From: Mycobacterium sp. URHB0044
GTDB taxonomy: Bacteria > Actinomycetota > Actinomycetes > Mycobacteriales > Mycobacteriaceae
Length of the DNA: 64,000 bases
Reading direction: 5' to 3'
NCBI RefSeq assembly: GCF_000620625.1
Contig: NZ_JIAW01000029.1
Coordinates: forward strand, 16,001 to 80,000
Shown here one piece after another: positions 8,026 through 16,677 of this stretch. Every line of letters begins with the position of its first letter. Within the stretch, counting starts at the first letter, position 1. Both the position numbers and the translations under genes were made by a program. The notes under the pieces are model-generated. The model searched no databases. It was not told the origin of the DNA and saw only the letters and a list, made by a program, of their open reading frames with translations.

Positions 8026-9767
8026 CCGCCCCCGAACTCCTCGCCGGCCAACCGTGGCAACAGCTGCTGCGGCGGCGCAGCTTCATCGAACTCGACGCGC
8101 TGGGCCGCGCCTCGGCGCTTCTTGACCCGGGTTCGCTGCGGGTGCTCGCCGGGCCGTTCGACCGGCTCGAGTCACCGTGGTTGGCGCCGCAGGGCATCAC
8201 GCCTCAGGCCGACGATGGCACCGTCATCGCCCGCGGCACGGTCGACGGCCATCCCGTGGTCGTCGCCGCGATCGAACAAGGCTTTCAGGGCGGCGGCACC
8301 GGCGAGGTGTCGGGGGCGAAGATCTCGCAGGCGCTGCTGCTGGCGGCTGCCGACTCGCGGGCCGGAACACCGACCGCCGCCGTGATCCTGTTCGAGACCG
8401 GCGGCGTGCGGCTGCAGGAAGCCAACCTCGGCCTCAACGCCGTCGCCGAGATCTGCTCGGCCATACTGGACTTGCGTCCCCTCGCACCGATCATCGGCGT
8501 CGTCGCCGGCACCGTCGGGTCATTCGGCGGAATGAGCATCGCCGCCGGTCTCTGCACCCGGCTGATCGTCACCCCGCAGGCCAGGATCGGACTGAACGGG
8601 CCCGCCGTCATCGAAGAGGAGGGTGGCGTCGAGGAATTCGACTCGAGTGATCACGCGCTGATCTGGGCCGTCGACGGCGGCGAACAGCGCTACGCCACCG
8701 GATTGGTCGACGACCTGATCTCCGACGACGCGGACCTGTTGCGCGATGCGCTCATCGACGCGATCGCGGCCGGCGTCGCAGAGCCAGGCACCCACCGCAG
8801 CCAACGCCTCGACGTGCTGGCCTCGCGGCTGGCGACGCTGGACCCCGCCACTCCCCCGAGACCCGAAGAGCTACACCAACTCTGGGGCCCCGACTACGTC
8901 CCGGTCCCGGAACCCAAGCGCCGTGCAGCAGTCGAATCGGACGACGGTCACCACGCCGACACCCGCGGCCGAACCTGGCTGCGTGCGCTCAGCGGCGGCA
9001 CCCCGATCGAGCAGATCATTCCGTCGGTGCTCGTCGCGACCACCGAGACCGCCCGATACCTCGCGGTGGTCCCCGACCCAAACAACCGGTTCTACCGTGC
9101 GCGGGAGGGACAGGTCGGATTGACCGAGTCACTAGCCCTTGCCCAGTCCGTGCGCGACCTGATCGACGCCGACCGCGACGCCGACCACAAGCGCGCGATT
9201 GTCGCCGTCGTCGATCTCCCCAGCCAGGCGTACGGCCGCAATGAGGAAATGGCCGGTCTGCACCAGGCGATGGCGTCCACCGTCGACGCCTATCACGCTG
9301 CCCGCAACGCGAGACACCCGATCGTCGCCCTCGTCGTGGGTACCGCGCTGTCCGGCGGGTTCCTCACCCACGGCCTGCAGGCCAACCAAATCCTCGCCCT
9401 CGACGACCCGAAGGTCGAGATCCACGCCATGCACGAGGCCGCCGCAGCACGGATCACCCGTCGCACCGTCGATGAGCTGAACGAGCTCGCCAAGACCATC
9501 GTGCCCATGAGCTACGACGTGAAGGACTGGGCCAAACTCGGATTCTGTGACGGCCTTCTCGCGGTCGACAATGCCGACGCCCCAACGCCAGACGACGTCG
9601 ATACGGTCGGCGCGGCGGTCGCCGGCGCCGTCGAACGGGCCCGCCGCGGCCCGCGCGATCTGTCCAATCGACTCGACTCCGATGCCGCCGTCACCACCCG
9701 CCACGCCTCGCGTGCCGTTCGGGATCTCTTGGCACGGCAATGGGATCCGGACCCGCAGACACCATGA
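8022..9767 (+). CDS. mdcDE: Malonate decarboxylase beta-gamma fusion (MdcD-MdcE)
   Basis: A single 581-residue protein contains both decarboxylase subunits, which are separate in Klebsiella (each about 270 residues). Residues 1 to about 290 match MdcD, with FIELDALGRASALLDPGS, GGGTGEVSGAKISQALLLA and IGLNGPAVIEEEGG. After a linker, residues from about 310 to 565 match MdcE, with RTWLRALSGGTP, ALSGGFLTHGLQAN and DPKVEIHAMHEAAAARITRR. Both halves have the crotonase/acetyl-CoA-carboxylase carboxyltransferase fold and together decarboxylate malonyl-ACP to acetyl-ACP. No stop or frameshift separates the halves. It overlaps mdcC and mdcG by ATGA. Confidence 0.95.
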   Translation: MTAPELLAGQPWQQLLRRRSFIELDALGRASALLDPGSLRVLAGPFDRLESPWLAPQGITPQADDGTVIARGTVDGHPVVVAAIEQGFQGGGTGEVSGAKISQALLLAAADSRAGTPTAAVILFETGGVRLQEANLGLNAVAEICSAILDLRPLAPIIGVVAGTVGSFGGMSIAAGLCTRLIVTPQARIGLNGPAVIEEEGGVEEFDSSDHALIWAVDGGEQRYATGLVDDLISDDADLLRDALIDAIAAGVAEPGTHRSQRLDVLASRLATLDPATPPRPEELHQLWGPDYVPVPEPKRRAAVESDDGHHADTRGRTWLRALSGGTPIEQIIPSVLVATTETARYLAVVPDPNNRFYRAREGQVGLTESLALAQSVRDLIDADRDADHKRAIVAVVDLPSQAYGRNEEMAGLHQAMASTVDAYHAARNARHPIVALVVGTALSGGFLTHGLQANQILALDDPKVEIHAMHEAAAARITRRTVDELNELAKTIVPMSYDVKDWAKLGFCDGLLAVDNADAPTPDDVDTVGAAVAGAVERARRGPRDLSNRLDSDAAVTTRHASRAVRDLLARQWDPDPQTP

Positions 9768-10384
9768 CGTCCCCACGCCCGCATGACTTGCTCCGGGTGT
9801 CCACCACCGCGACGGACGTCCTGTCCGACGACGCGCCGTCCTGGGTTAAAGGGGCGCTGCAAGCCGCTCCATGGGTCGTCGTCCGACGGGCCTTCGCACC
9901 CGAAGGGCTGATCGCGGTCGGTGTCCGTGGCCGGGACAGGTCGCATCGCTACGCGTGGGCCATCCAGCGAGATGACGTGCGGGAGACGGTGGCGCCGGAA
10001 GACCTCGCGGACGTCGCGCCACAGCCCGGTCGCGAGGTGGCGGCGATGCGGGCGCTGTCGACGGTCCGCGCTCCGCTGATCGAGACCGGCCTGGTGTGGG
10101 GACCGACCGGCAGTGTGGGTTTCGAACTGGCCTCCGGAACGCCCACTGCAACACCGGACAGCGACCTCGATTTGGTGATCCGGGTGCCATCTCTTCCGAC
10201 CGCGTTGGATCGACTCGACGCGTTGCACCGACGGCTCAGCCGGCTGAATGTCCGGATCGACTGCCAGGTCGAAACCCATTCCGGAGCAATTGCTCTCGCG
10301 GAACTGCTGTCCGAGGGCGATGATGTCCTGGTCAAGACTCCGCACGGACCAAGCCTCGTCCGGCGCTCCGTCGCCGTGTCATGA
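9764..10384 (+). CDS. mdcG: Malonate decarboxylase holo-ACP synthase (phosphoribosyl-dephospho-CoA transferase)
   Basis: MdcG is a nucleotidyltransferase-like enzyme that transfers the prosthetic group made by MdcB onto the serine of MdcC. The 206-residue protein has the GSVGFELASG element (116-125) and the metal-binding acidic motif SDLD with D134 and D136. The ATG at 9764 overlaps the mdcDE stop (ATGA), and the gene ends overlapping the mdcH start in the same way. An in-frame ATG 24 bases upstream lies within mdcDE and is less likely. Confidence 0.93.
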   Translation: MTSPRPHDLLRVSTTATDVLSDDAPSWVKGALQAAPWVVVRRAFAPEGLIAVGVRGRDRSHRYAWAIQRDDVRETVAPEDLADVAPQPGREVAAMRALSTVRAPLIETGLVWGPTGSVGFELASGTPTATPDSDLDLVIRVPSLPTALDRLDALHRRLSRLNVRIDCQVETHSGAIALAELLSEGDDVLVKTPHGPSLVRRSVAVS

Positions 10385-11328
10385 GCCTCGCCTTCCTGTT
10401 TCCCGGACAGGGGTCCCAGCAGCCAAACATGTTGCATGCGTTGCCCAATGGTCCCGCAGTTGCTGCCGTCATTTCGGAATCCCGTTCCTGCCTGGCACGA
10501 CTTGGCCTGCCCGAGGACATCGACAGTGCCGCAGCCCTGCAGGACACCACCAACGTCCAGATCGCCCTCTTGATCGCCGGAGTCGCCTGCGCGCGTGCCC
10601 TCACCGAAGAGCATGGCCTGGCGCCGCGGTTCGTCGCAGGCCACTCGGTGGGCGCGTTCGCCGCCGCGGTCACTGCCGGCGCAATGAGCCTCGACGACGC
10701 CCTGACCACCGTCGAACTTCGTGGCCGTTTGATGAACGACGCTTGTAGAGACGGTGATTGGGGCATGGCGGCGATCACCGGCCTGCCGATTCGCAGTGCA
10801 CAACTGCTGGCCGAACGGACCGGCACCGACGCCGACCCGCTGTGGCTGGCCAACGTCAACAGCGCCACCCAGACCGTATTGAGCGGAACAGCCACGGCAT
10901 TGCACGACGCGTCCCATGCCGCGAGAACAGCAGGCGCCACCGACTTCGAGCGACTCGACGTCGCGGCGGCCTCACACTGTCCGGTGCAGGCGGACACCGC
11001 TATTCGACTGGCGCAGCACCTCGCCGGGCTTCCGCGGCACACCCCCGCCGCCCGGTATCTCACGAACAGCCGTGGGCGGGCCGTCACGACCGCCGACGCC
11101 ATCCTCGACGATCTCGCTCAGTCCGTGGCGCAGCCCGTGCAGTGGTACGACGCCACCCGATTGCTTCCCGAACTCGGTGCTACGTGCGCCATCGAGACGC
11201 AGCCTGGTCACGTCCTCGCCCACCTGTGCACGGCTAACGCACCAGGGCTTGCCGCATTCTCGTTGCAGGACACCGGCCTCGCCGCAACGGTAGCGCGGGC
11301 GCGCCAACTCGATCGACCAAACCATTAG
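10381..11328 (+). CDS. mdcH: Malonyl-CoA:ACP transacylase of malonate decarboxylase
   Basis: The 315-residue protein is a FabD-type acyltransferase: LFPGQGSQ at residues 6-13, the active-site serine S89 in GHSVGAFAAA, and QPGH near the C-terminus. In the mdc system MdcH charges the carrier protein with malonyl from malonyl-CoA to start the cycle. It overlaps mdcG by ATGA and is the last mdc gene; kup follows 29 bases later. It could be mistaken for a fatty-acid synthase FabD, but the operon context decides. Confidence 0.92.
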   Translation: MSLAFLFPGQGSQQPNMLHALPNGPAVAAVISESRSCLARLGLPEDIDSAAALQDTTNVQIALLIAGVACARALTEEHGLAPRFVAGHSVGAFAAAVTAGAMSLDDALTTVELRGRLMNDACRDGDWGMAAITGLPIRSAQLLAERTGTDADPLWLANVNSATQTVLSGTATALHDASHAARTAGATDFERLDVAAASHCPVQADTAIRLAQHLAGLPRHTPAARYLTNSRGRAVTTADAILDDLAQSVAQPVQWYDATRLLPELGATCAIETQPGHVLAHLCTANAPGLAAFSLQDTGLAATVARARQLDRPNH

Positions 11329-11357
11329 CGTCAACCACCACAAGCGAGAGGCTCGCC

Positions 11358-13292
11358 ATGCACCCGAAATCGGAGACAGCGTCGTCGCCTCCCGTGCCCA
11401 GTGCTAGCCCCCTCCGCTTGGCGCTGGTGGTCGGCGCACTGGGAGTGGTGTTCGGCGACATCGGCACCAGTCCGATCTACACCATCCAGACCGTGTTCAA
11501 CCCGGGCGATCCGCACCCCGTGCCCATCACCACCGACAACGTGTACGGCGTTGTGTCACTGATCTTCTGGTCGGTCATGATCATAGTGACCTTGACCTAC
11601 ATCACGCTGGTGATGCGCGCCGACAACGACGGTGAAGGCGGCATCATGGCACTCATCACCATGTTGCGGCGCTGGAGCGTGGCAAGAGGTCGTCGCACCG
11701 CTCTGATGCTCGCACTGCTCGGCCTCTTCGGTGCCGCGCTGTTCTTCGGCGACAGCATGATTACGCCCGCAATCTCGGTGCTATCCTCGGTCGAGGGCCT
11801 CAAGACCGTCGAGCCGGACCTCAGGGATTGGGTCGTGCCGATCACCGCGGTGATCATCGTGGCGCTCTTCTCCGTGCAACGCAACGGCACCGCCGCGGTG
11901 GGCCGATTCTTCGGACCCGTGATGATCCTGTGGTTCACCGCCATCGGCGCCTGCGGCGTGAACGGCATCGTCAACGAACCGGAGATCCTCAAAGCCCTCT
12001 CCCCCATCTACGCGTTGAAGTTCATTGTTGGGAACTTCGGCGTCGCCTTCTTCGCGCTTGCCGCGATCGTGCTCGCCGTCACCGGCGCCGAAGCGCTGTA
12101 TGCCGACATGGGGCATTTCAGTCGGCGGCCCATCGTCGTGGCGTGGCTGTTCCTCGTCCTGCCTGCATGCGTGCTCAGTTATTTCGGGCAGGGCGCGCTG
12201 ATTCTCGCCGACGAGCGGAACGTCAGTGCGCCGTTCTTCCTGATCACTCCGGAGTGGGCGCGACTGCCGATGGTGCTGCTGGCCACCGCCGCCACCGTGA
12301 TCGCCTCCCAAGCAGTGATCACGGGGGTGTTCTCGGTGGCATCACAGGCCGTGCAGCTCGGCTATCTGCCGAGGTTGCGCGTCGTCCACACTTCGGCGAG
12401 GGCTTACGGGCAGATCTATGTGCCCTCGGTCAACGTCATGGTGATGGTCGGCGTACTCATCCTGGTGTTCGCCTTCCGCAGTTCCACCGCACTGGCGTAC
12501 GCATTCGGCATGGCGGTGACGGGAACCATCACGATCACCACCCTGCTGTTCCTCTACATCGCCCGGACGAGATGGGAAACGCCCTTGTGGCTCATCCTCT
12601 TCGGGGGCGGTGCACTGCTGTTCGTCGATCTGATGTTCCTGGCCGCCAACCTCACGAAGTTCGTCCACGGTGCGTGGCTACCGCTGCTGATTGCGATCGC
12701 GGCCTTTACCGTCATGACCACCTGGCAGCGCGGCCGGAGGGCCGTGACCCGGGCGCGTGACCACGCCGAGGGCTCGCTGCCCGAGTTCATCGCCGAGATC
12801 GCCGACCGTCAACCGCCGCTACAGCGGGTTCCGGGGACGGCGGTGTTCCTCAACCGCGGCAAGGAGACCACTCCGCTGGCGATGCGAGCGAACGTCGAGC
12901 ACAATCACGTCCGTCACGACCACGTGATCATCATGTCGATCGACACGCTGCCCGTGCCGCGCGTGGCTGAACCGGAACGGATCGACGTCGACGCCCTGGG
13001 TTTCGCCGACGGGATCATCCATGTCACAGCGCGTTTCGGCTACAAGGAACCGCCGGACATCGCGAGTGCGCTGCGGCTTATCGACGAGGCGCAAACCGAA
13101 GGCCCGATCACCGTCGAAGACGTGTCCTACTTCCTCTCGAAGCTGGAACTGACTCGGGGTGACGCGCCCACCATGGCGTCGTGGCGCAAGCGGTTGTTCA
13201 TCGCCACGTCCTACCTCGCCGCGGACGCCGCCGAACACTTCAGGCTGCCGCGCGACCGGACGGTGGTCATGGGTGCACGGATCGAAATCTGA
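11358..13292 (+). CDS. kup: Kup-type potassium uptake transporter
   Basis: The 644-residue protein has the family signature GDIGTSPIYTIQ near residues 34-45 and about twelve membrane segments through residue 450, followed by a hydrophilic cytoplasmic C-terminal domain. Kup proteins take up potassium with protons. The start is preceded by GAGAGG. Its close spacing to mdcH allows read-through from the malonate operon, but no functional link is known. It ends 7 bases from the convergent MOSC fusion gene. Confidence 0.95.
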   Translation: MHPKSETASSPPVPSASPLRLALVVGALGVVFGDIGTSPIYTIQTVFNPGDPHPVPITTDNVYGVVSLIFWSVMIIVTLTYITLVMRADNDGEGGIMALITMLRRWSVARGRRTALMLALLGLFGAALFFGDSMITPAISVLSSVEGLKTVEPDLRDWVVPITAVIIVALFSVQRNGTAAVGRFFGPVMILWFTAIGACGVNGIVNEPEILKALSPIYALKFIVGNFGVAFFALAAIVLAVTGAEALYADMGHFSRRPIVVAWLFLVLPACVLSYFGQGALILADERNVSAPFFLITPEWARLPMVLLATAATVIASQAVITGVFSVASQAVQLGYLPRLRVVHTSARAYGQIYVPSVNVMVMVGVLILVFAFRSSTALAYAFGMAVTGTITITTLLFLYIARTRWETPLWLILFGGGALLFVDLMFLAANLTKFVHGAWLPLLIAIAAFTVMTTWQRGRRAVTRARDHAEGSLPEFIAEIADRQPPLQRVPGTAVFLNRGKETTPLAMRANVEHNHVRHDHVIIMSIDTLPVPRVAEPERIDVDALGFADGIIHVTARFGYKEPPDIASALRLIDEAQTEGPITVEDVSYFLSKLELTRGDAPTMASWRKRLFIATSYLAADAAEHFRLPRDRTVVMGARIEI

Positions 13293-13299
13293 AGCGCCT

Positions 13300-15057
13300 T
13301 CACAGATCCAGCACGACGGCCTCGGTCGGTTGCGCACAGCAGATCAACACGTTGCCCTCGGCAGGCATGTCCAGCGGTTCCGGATCGTAGCGAACGGCGC
13401 CGGACAGCAGCGCCGTCTCACAGTTGTGGCAGACGCCGGTCCGACACGACCAGCGGGTCGGCACGTCGCACGTCTCGGCGAACTCGAGAAGGCTTGCCGA
13501 CGGCGGCCCCCACGGCGCCGAGATGTCGCTGCGGGCGAACTGCACCTCGGGGCCCGGGCCGGGCGCGCCGACCGGTAGGTGCGGAGGAATCGACGACGCG
13601 GCGATACCCGGCGTCAGCGCGCCGGCAGCCCCGAACGTCTCCGTGTGTACCCGGGCGGGATCCAGGCCGTAGGCGGCGAGACCAGCCCCGAGCTGCTCCA
13701 TGAAGGACGCGGGGCCACACAGATAGGCGTTCCCGTCACGCGGCAGGCCAAGCTGGGACACCAGGTCGGCGTTGAGGCGGCCCTGAGCGGTGTAGTCGAC
13801 CCCTTGCCGATCCGATGCCAGCGGGCGGCTGTAGTAGACGCGGGACTCACTGCCCGGCAACAGGTTCAACAGTTCGCGGCTCTCCCGTGCGAACGGATGC
13901 TCGGAGGAGTCGCGCGCGCCGTGCAACCACCAGACCTGGCGGGTGGAGCCGGCATTGACCAACGAGTGCAGCATCCCCAGCACAGGCGTGATGCCGACGC
14001 CGGCGGACAACAGGATGACCGGCGCATCGCCGTCGACGAGGAAGAAGGCGCCGCGCGGCGCCGCGACGTCGATGACGTCACCGGCCCGGATGTGGGTGTG
14101 GATGTACGCACTGCCCACCCCGTGCGGTTCCCGCTTCACACTGATCCGGTATTCGTTCGACCCCGGCAGGTTGGACAGCGAGTAACTGCGCAGAACGGGC
14201 CCACGGTCGGCAGACAGCCGCAGTGTGATCGATTGCCCGGGAAGCCATTCCGGCAACCTTTGGCCATCGGGCGCGGCCAGGGTGACCGATCGGACCCTTC
14301 GACTCTCGTCGCGCGTGCCAGTCACCTGCAGCGGACGAAAGCCGGGCCACGCCGGCGGCGGGCTGCTGGCGGCTGCCGTCAGACCGACGTTGCCTGACGT
14401 CGTCGCACCCGAAGCGCCCTGCGCCGCCATGCTCTGCAGGGACGCCTTCCACCCGGGACTGAGCGCCGGGACGCGGAGGGCACGGTCGAGCGCGTCACGT
14501 GGGTGACCCGGAAGGTACAGCAGCGCATCGATTTCGGCGACGCTCACTCCTTCGGGCCCCGCAGCGACCTTGACGATCTCCTGCCCGGCCTCGATCTCGC
14601 CTTCGGCCAGGACCCGACAGTAGAACCCGGGTCGGCGGTGAGACACCAGCAGTGCCGCCATTCGCGGCTCGCCGATCCGCATGCCCGCGCGATAACAGGT
14701 GACGCGTGGCTGGGTGACCTCGAAGAGGGCCTCGCCAATCCGATAGCGGTCCCCGATGCACACCTCGTCGTCGGGCATGCCCTCCACGGTGAGGTTCTCG
14801 CCGAAGATGCCGGGCGTCAGGTCGTCGCGGCCGAACTCGTGCGCCCAGTGCCGGTAGGAGTCCAGTTGGTAGACCAGGACGGCGCGGTTCTCACCGCCGT
14901 GCCCGCCGAGGTCCCCCTGACCGTCCCCGTCGACGTTGAGCCGACGCACCATCCGGGGCCCGTCCACCGGCGACTTCCAGGCGCCGGTGTAGACCGTGCG
15001 TCCGTTCCACGCCACGTTCTGCGGAAGCCCTACGTTCACCGACGTCAATGTCGCCAC
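13300..15057 (-). CDS. MOSC domain - ferredoxin reductase - [2Fe-2S] ferredoxin fusion
   Basis: This 585-residue protein joins three modules. Residues 1-210 are a YiiM-like MOSC domain (GGHGGENRAVLVYQ, IFGENLTVEG, TQPRVTCYR), a molybdenum-cofactor sulfurase-related fold. Residues about 240-480 are an FAD/NAD(P)H reductase (LRSYSLSN, VILLSAGVGITPVLGML, NAYLCGPASFM). The last 85 residues are a plant-type ferredoxin with a CRTGVCHNC cluster motif plus ICC. The GTG at 15057 was chosen because AGGAG (15064-15068) is six bases upstream; an in-frame GTG at 15063 abuts that site. It is divergent from a TetR-P450 operon and could supply electrons to it, or reduce N-hydroxylated compounds as MOSC proteins do. 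Both roles are inference. Confidence 0.9.
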   Translation of the reverse strand: MATLTSVNVGLPQNVAWNGRTVYTGAWKSPVDGPRMVRRLNVDGDGQGDLGGHGGENRAVLVYQLDSYRHWAHEFGRDDLTPGIFGENLTVEGMPDDEVCIGDRYRIGEALFEVTQPRVTCYRAGMRIGEPRMAALLVSHRRPGFYCRVLAEGEIEAGQEIVKVAAGPEGVSVAEIDALLYLPGHPRDALDRALRVPALSPGWKASLQSMAAQGASGATTSGNVGLTAAASSPPPAWPGFRPLQVTGTRDESRRVRSVTLAAPDGQRLPEWLPGQSITLRLSADRGPVLRSYSLSNLPGSNEYRISVKREPHGVGSAYIHTHIRAGDVIDVAAPRGAFFLVDGDAPVILLSAGVGITPVLGMLHSLVNAGSTRQVWWLHGARDSSEHPFARESRELLNLLPGSESRVYYSRPLASDRQGVDYTAQGRLNADLVSQLGLPRDGNAYLCGPASFMEQLGAGLAAYGLDPARVHTETFGAAGALTPGIAASSIPPHLPVGAPGPGPEVQFARSDISAPWGPPSASLLEFAETCDVPTRWSCRTGVCHNCETALLSGAVRYDPEPLDMPAEGNVLICCAQPTEAVVLDL

Positions 15058-15139
15058 CGGCACCTCCTGATTCGTCCCGGACGATCATGAACCGTTTCGC
15101 GGCGGCCGGCGTCACGGGGGCGAAAGTTCACCGCGGACA

Positions 15140-15157
15140 ACTTGCCGACCGTACAGT
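15140..15157. promoter_or_regulatory. Degenerate second copy of the TetR operator
   Basis: ACTTGCCGACCGTACAGT keeps the left half-site ACTTGCCGA of the perfect palindrome at 15163-15180, while its right half is eroded. The two centres are 23 bp apart in the divergent promoter region between the MOSC fusion and the TetR gene. Confidence 0.55.
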
Positions 15158-15162
15158 TGCGC

Positions 15163-15180
15163 ACTTGCCGATCGGCAAGT
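15163..15180. promoter_or_regulatory. Perfect 18-bp palindromic operator
   Basis: ACTTGCCGATCGGCAAGT is a perfect palindrome 44 bases upstream of the TetR start codon at 15224, between divergent genes. It is the likely binding site of that TetR protein and could control both directions. Confidence 0.75.
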
Positions 15181-15223
15181 AGCGTCGGGGTGGAGCCACA
15201 CGGATCAATGGGCAGGAGCTGGG

Positions 15224-15820
15224 ATGACCACCGCAGGGTTGGACGCCGGGTTGAGCAAGGTTGCGACCGCGACCGATACCCGTCAGCGCCTCCTGGATCT
15301 TGCTGTGGCACTGTTCATTCGGCACAGTTTCGCCGGCACGTCGTTGCAGATGATCGCCGACGAACTTGGCTTCACCAAGGCCGCGATCTACTACCACTTC
15401 CGCACCCGCGAAGAGCTGCTGCTCGCCGTCATGGAACCGATGTTGCACCAGATTGACGACATCGTCGTCACCGCGGAACGGCAACGAACTGCACGCTCCC
15501 GCGCGGACGCGATGATTCGTGGGTATGCGGACTTCACCGCAAGGAACCGGGCCGTCGCCGCCGTCCTAGCCTTCGATCCCAGCGTCACCGGCTTGTTGCA
15601 GGACCATCCGCGATGGCGCGACGTGATCGACCGTGAGATTGCGTTGCTCGCCGGAGTGGAACCCGGCCCCGGTGGACTGATCAAGGCGACGGCGGTGTTG
15701 ACGGGCCTTGCCGGGGCGGCAACGAGCGTCGTCGATCCCGATCAGGACGCGCTGCGCCAACAGCTTCTCGACGTAGGCCGACGCATTCTCGGTTTGCGTG
15801 CTCCGCGAAAGTCCACCTGA
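15224..15820 (+). CDS. TetR/AcrR family transcriptional regulator
   Basis: The 198-residue regulator has a helix-turn-helix at about residues 43-65 (LQMIADELGFTKAAIYYHF), preceded by the typical TRQRLLDLAVALF helix. AGGAG lies six bases before the ATG. A perfect 18-bp palindrome and a degenerate copy lie just upstream, in the region shared with the divergent MOSC fusion. It is followed on the same strand by the SDR/P450/ferredoxin genes, whose expression it probably represses. The ligand is unknown, but similar regulators in mycobacteria sense lipid or steroid CoA esters. Confidence 0.9.
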   Translation: MTTAGLDAGLSKVATATDTRQRLLDLAVALFIRHSFAGTSLQMIADELGFTKAAIYYHFRTREELLLAVMEPMLHQIDDIVVTAERQRTARSRADAMIRGYADFTARNRAVAAVLAFDPSVTGLLQDHPRWRDVIDREIALLAGVEPGPGGLIKATAVLTGLAGAATSVVDPDQDALRQQLLDVGRRILGLRAPRKST

Positions 15821-15885
15821 GCTCACCCCCGAACCACGTCATCCACCCCTTGATTCACTGCCGTAACCGGCCGAGAGGAGTTGTC

Positions 15886-15924
15886 ATGTCACCGATCAGA
15901 CCGCTGGCGGAGGTACCGGCATGA
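15886..15924 (+). CDS. Possible 12-codon leader ORF overlapping the SDR start
   Basis: The ATG at 15886 follows GAGAGGAG and opens a 12-residue frame (MSPIRPLAEVPA) that ends with ATGA overlapping the SDR start at 15921. The SDR also has its own GGCGGAGG site inside this frame. It could be a coupling leader or the remnant of a degraded gene; a chance frame is quite possible. Confidence 0.35.
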   Translation: MSPIRPLAEVPA

Positions 15925-16634
15925 CGGTGCACACGGCCGTCGTGACCGGCGGCGCGTCGGGTATCGGTCAGGCAATCGCGCACCGGTTGAGTGAAGACGG
16001 GCATCGGGTCGCGACGCTCGACGTCAAGCCCGCGGAGACCGGGTTCTCGTTCGCTGCGGACGTGACGGATCGGGCGCAGATCGACGCGGCGCTCGCCGAC
16101 GTCCGCGAGACGCTGGGACCCGTCACCATCCTCGTCAATGCCGCAGGGGCCGAGGGCTTTACCCGATTCCACGACGTGACGTTCGCCGAGTGGCAACGCG
16201 TCATCGACGTCAATCTCAACGGTGTCTTCCACACCGTGCAGGCGACGCTGCCCGACATGCTGACCGCCGGATGGGGACGCATCGTCAACATCTCGTCGTC
16301 GAGCACCCATTCGGGGACGCCGATGAAATCGCACTACGTGGCAGCCAAATCCGCGGTCAACGGGCTCACCAAGAGCCTGGCACTCGAGTACGGACCGAAG
16401 GGCATCACGGTCAACGCCGTCCTGCCCGGCTTCATCGACACCCCGATGCTGCGCAACGCCGAAAGGCGCGGTGACTTCGGCGATCACCGGATCGACGACG
16501 TCATCGCCGCCACACCCGTCCGGCGCATGGGCACACCGGAAGACATCGCCGCCACCTGCGCCTTCATCGCCTCCGAGGAGGCCGGGTACATCACCGGCCA
16601 GATGTTCGGCGTCAACGGCGGCCGCAACACGTGA
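15921..16634 (+). CDS. SDR family oxidoreductase
   Basis: This 237-residue classical SDR has TGGASGIG (9-16), NAAG (73-76, one change from the usual NNAG), serines in NISSSS (123-128), Y139 and K143 in YVAAK, and the C-terminal GQMFGVNGGRNT typical of FabG-like reductases. GGCGGAGG lies seven bases before the ATG. It is the first catabolic gene behind the TetR regulator, followed after 43 bases by a mycofactocin-type SDR. The likely reaction is NAD(P)-dependent oxidation of a secondary alcohol or reduction of a 3-oxoacyl group; the substrate is not known. Confidence 0.9.
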   Translation: MTVHTAVVTGGASGIGQAIAHRLSEDGHRVATLDVKPAETGFSFAADVTDRAQIDAALADVRETLGPVTILVNAAGAEGFTRFHDVTFAEWQRVIDVNLNGVFHTVQATLPDMLTAGWGRIVNISSSSTHSGTPMKSHYVAAKSAVNGLTKSLALEYGPKGITVNAVLPGFIDTPMLRNAERRGDFGDHRIDDVIAATPVRRMGTPEDIAATCAFIASEEAGYITGQMFGVNGGRNT

Positions 16635-16677
16635 CCGGGACGCACCGGCCGACCACCACCCAGGAGGATCGAGACAC

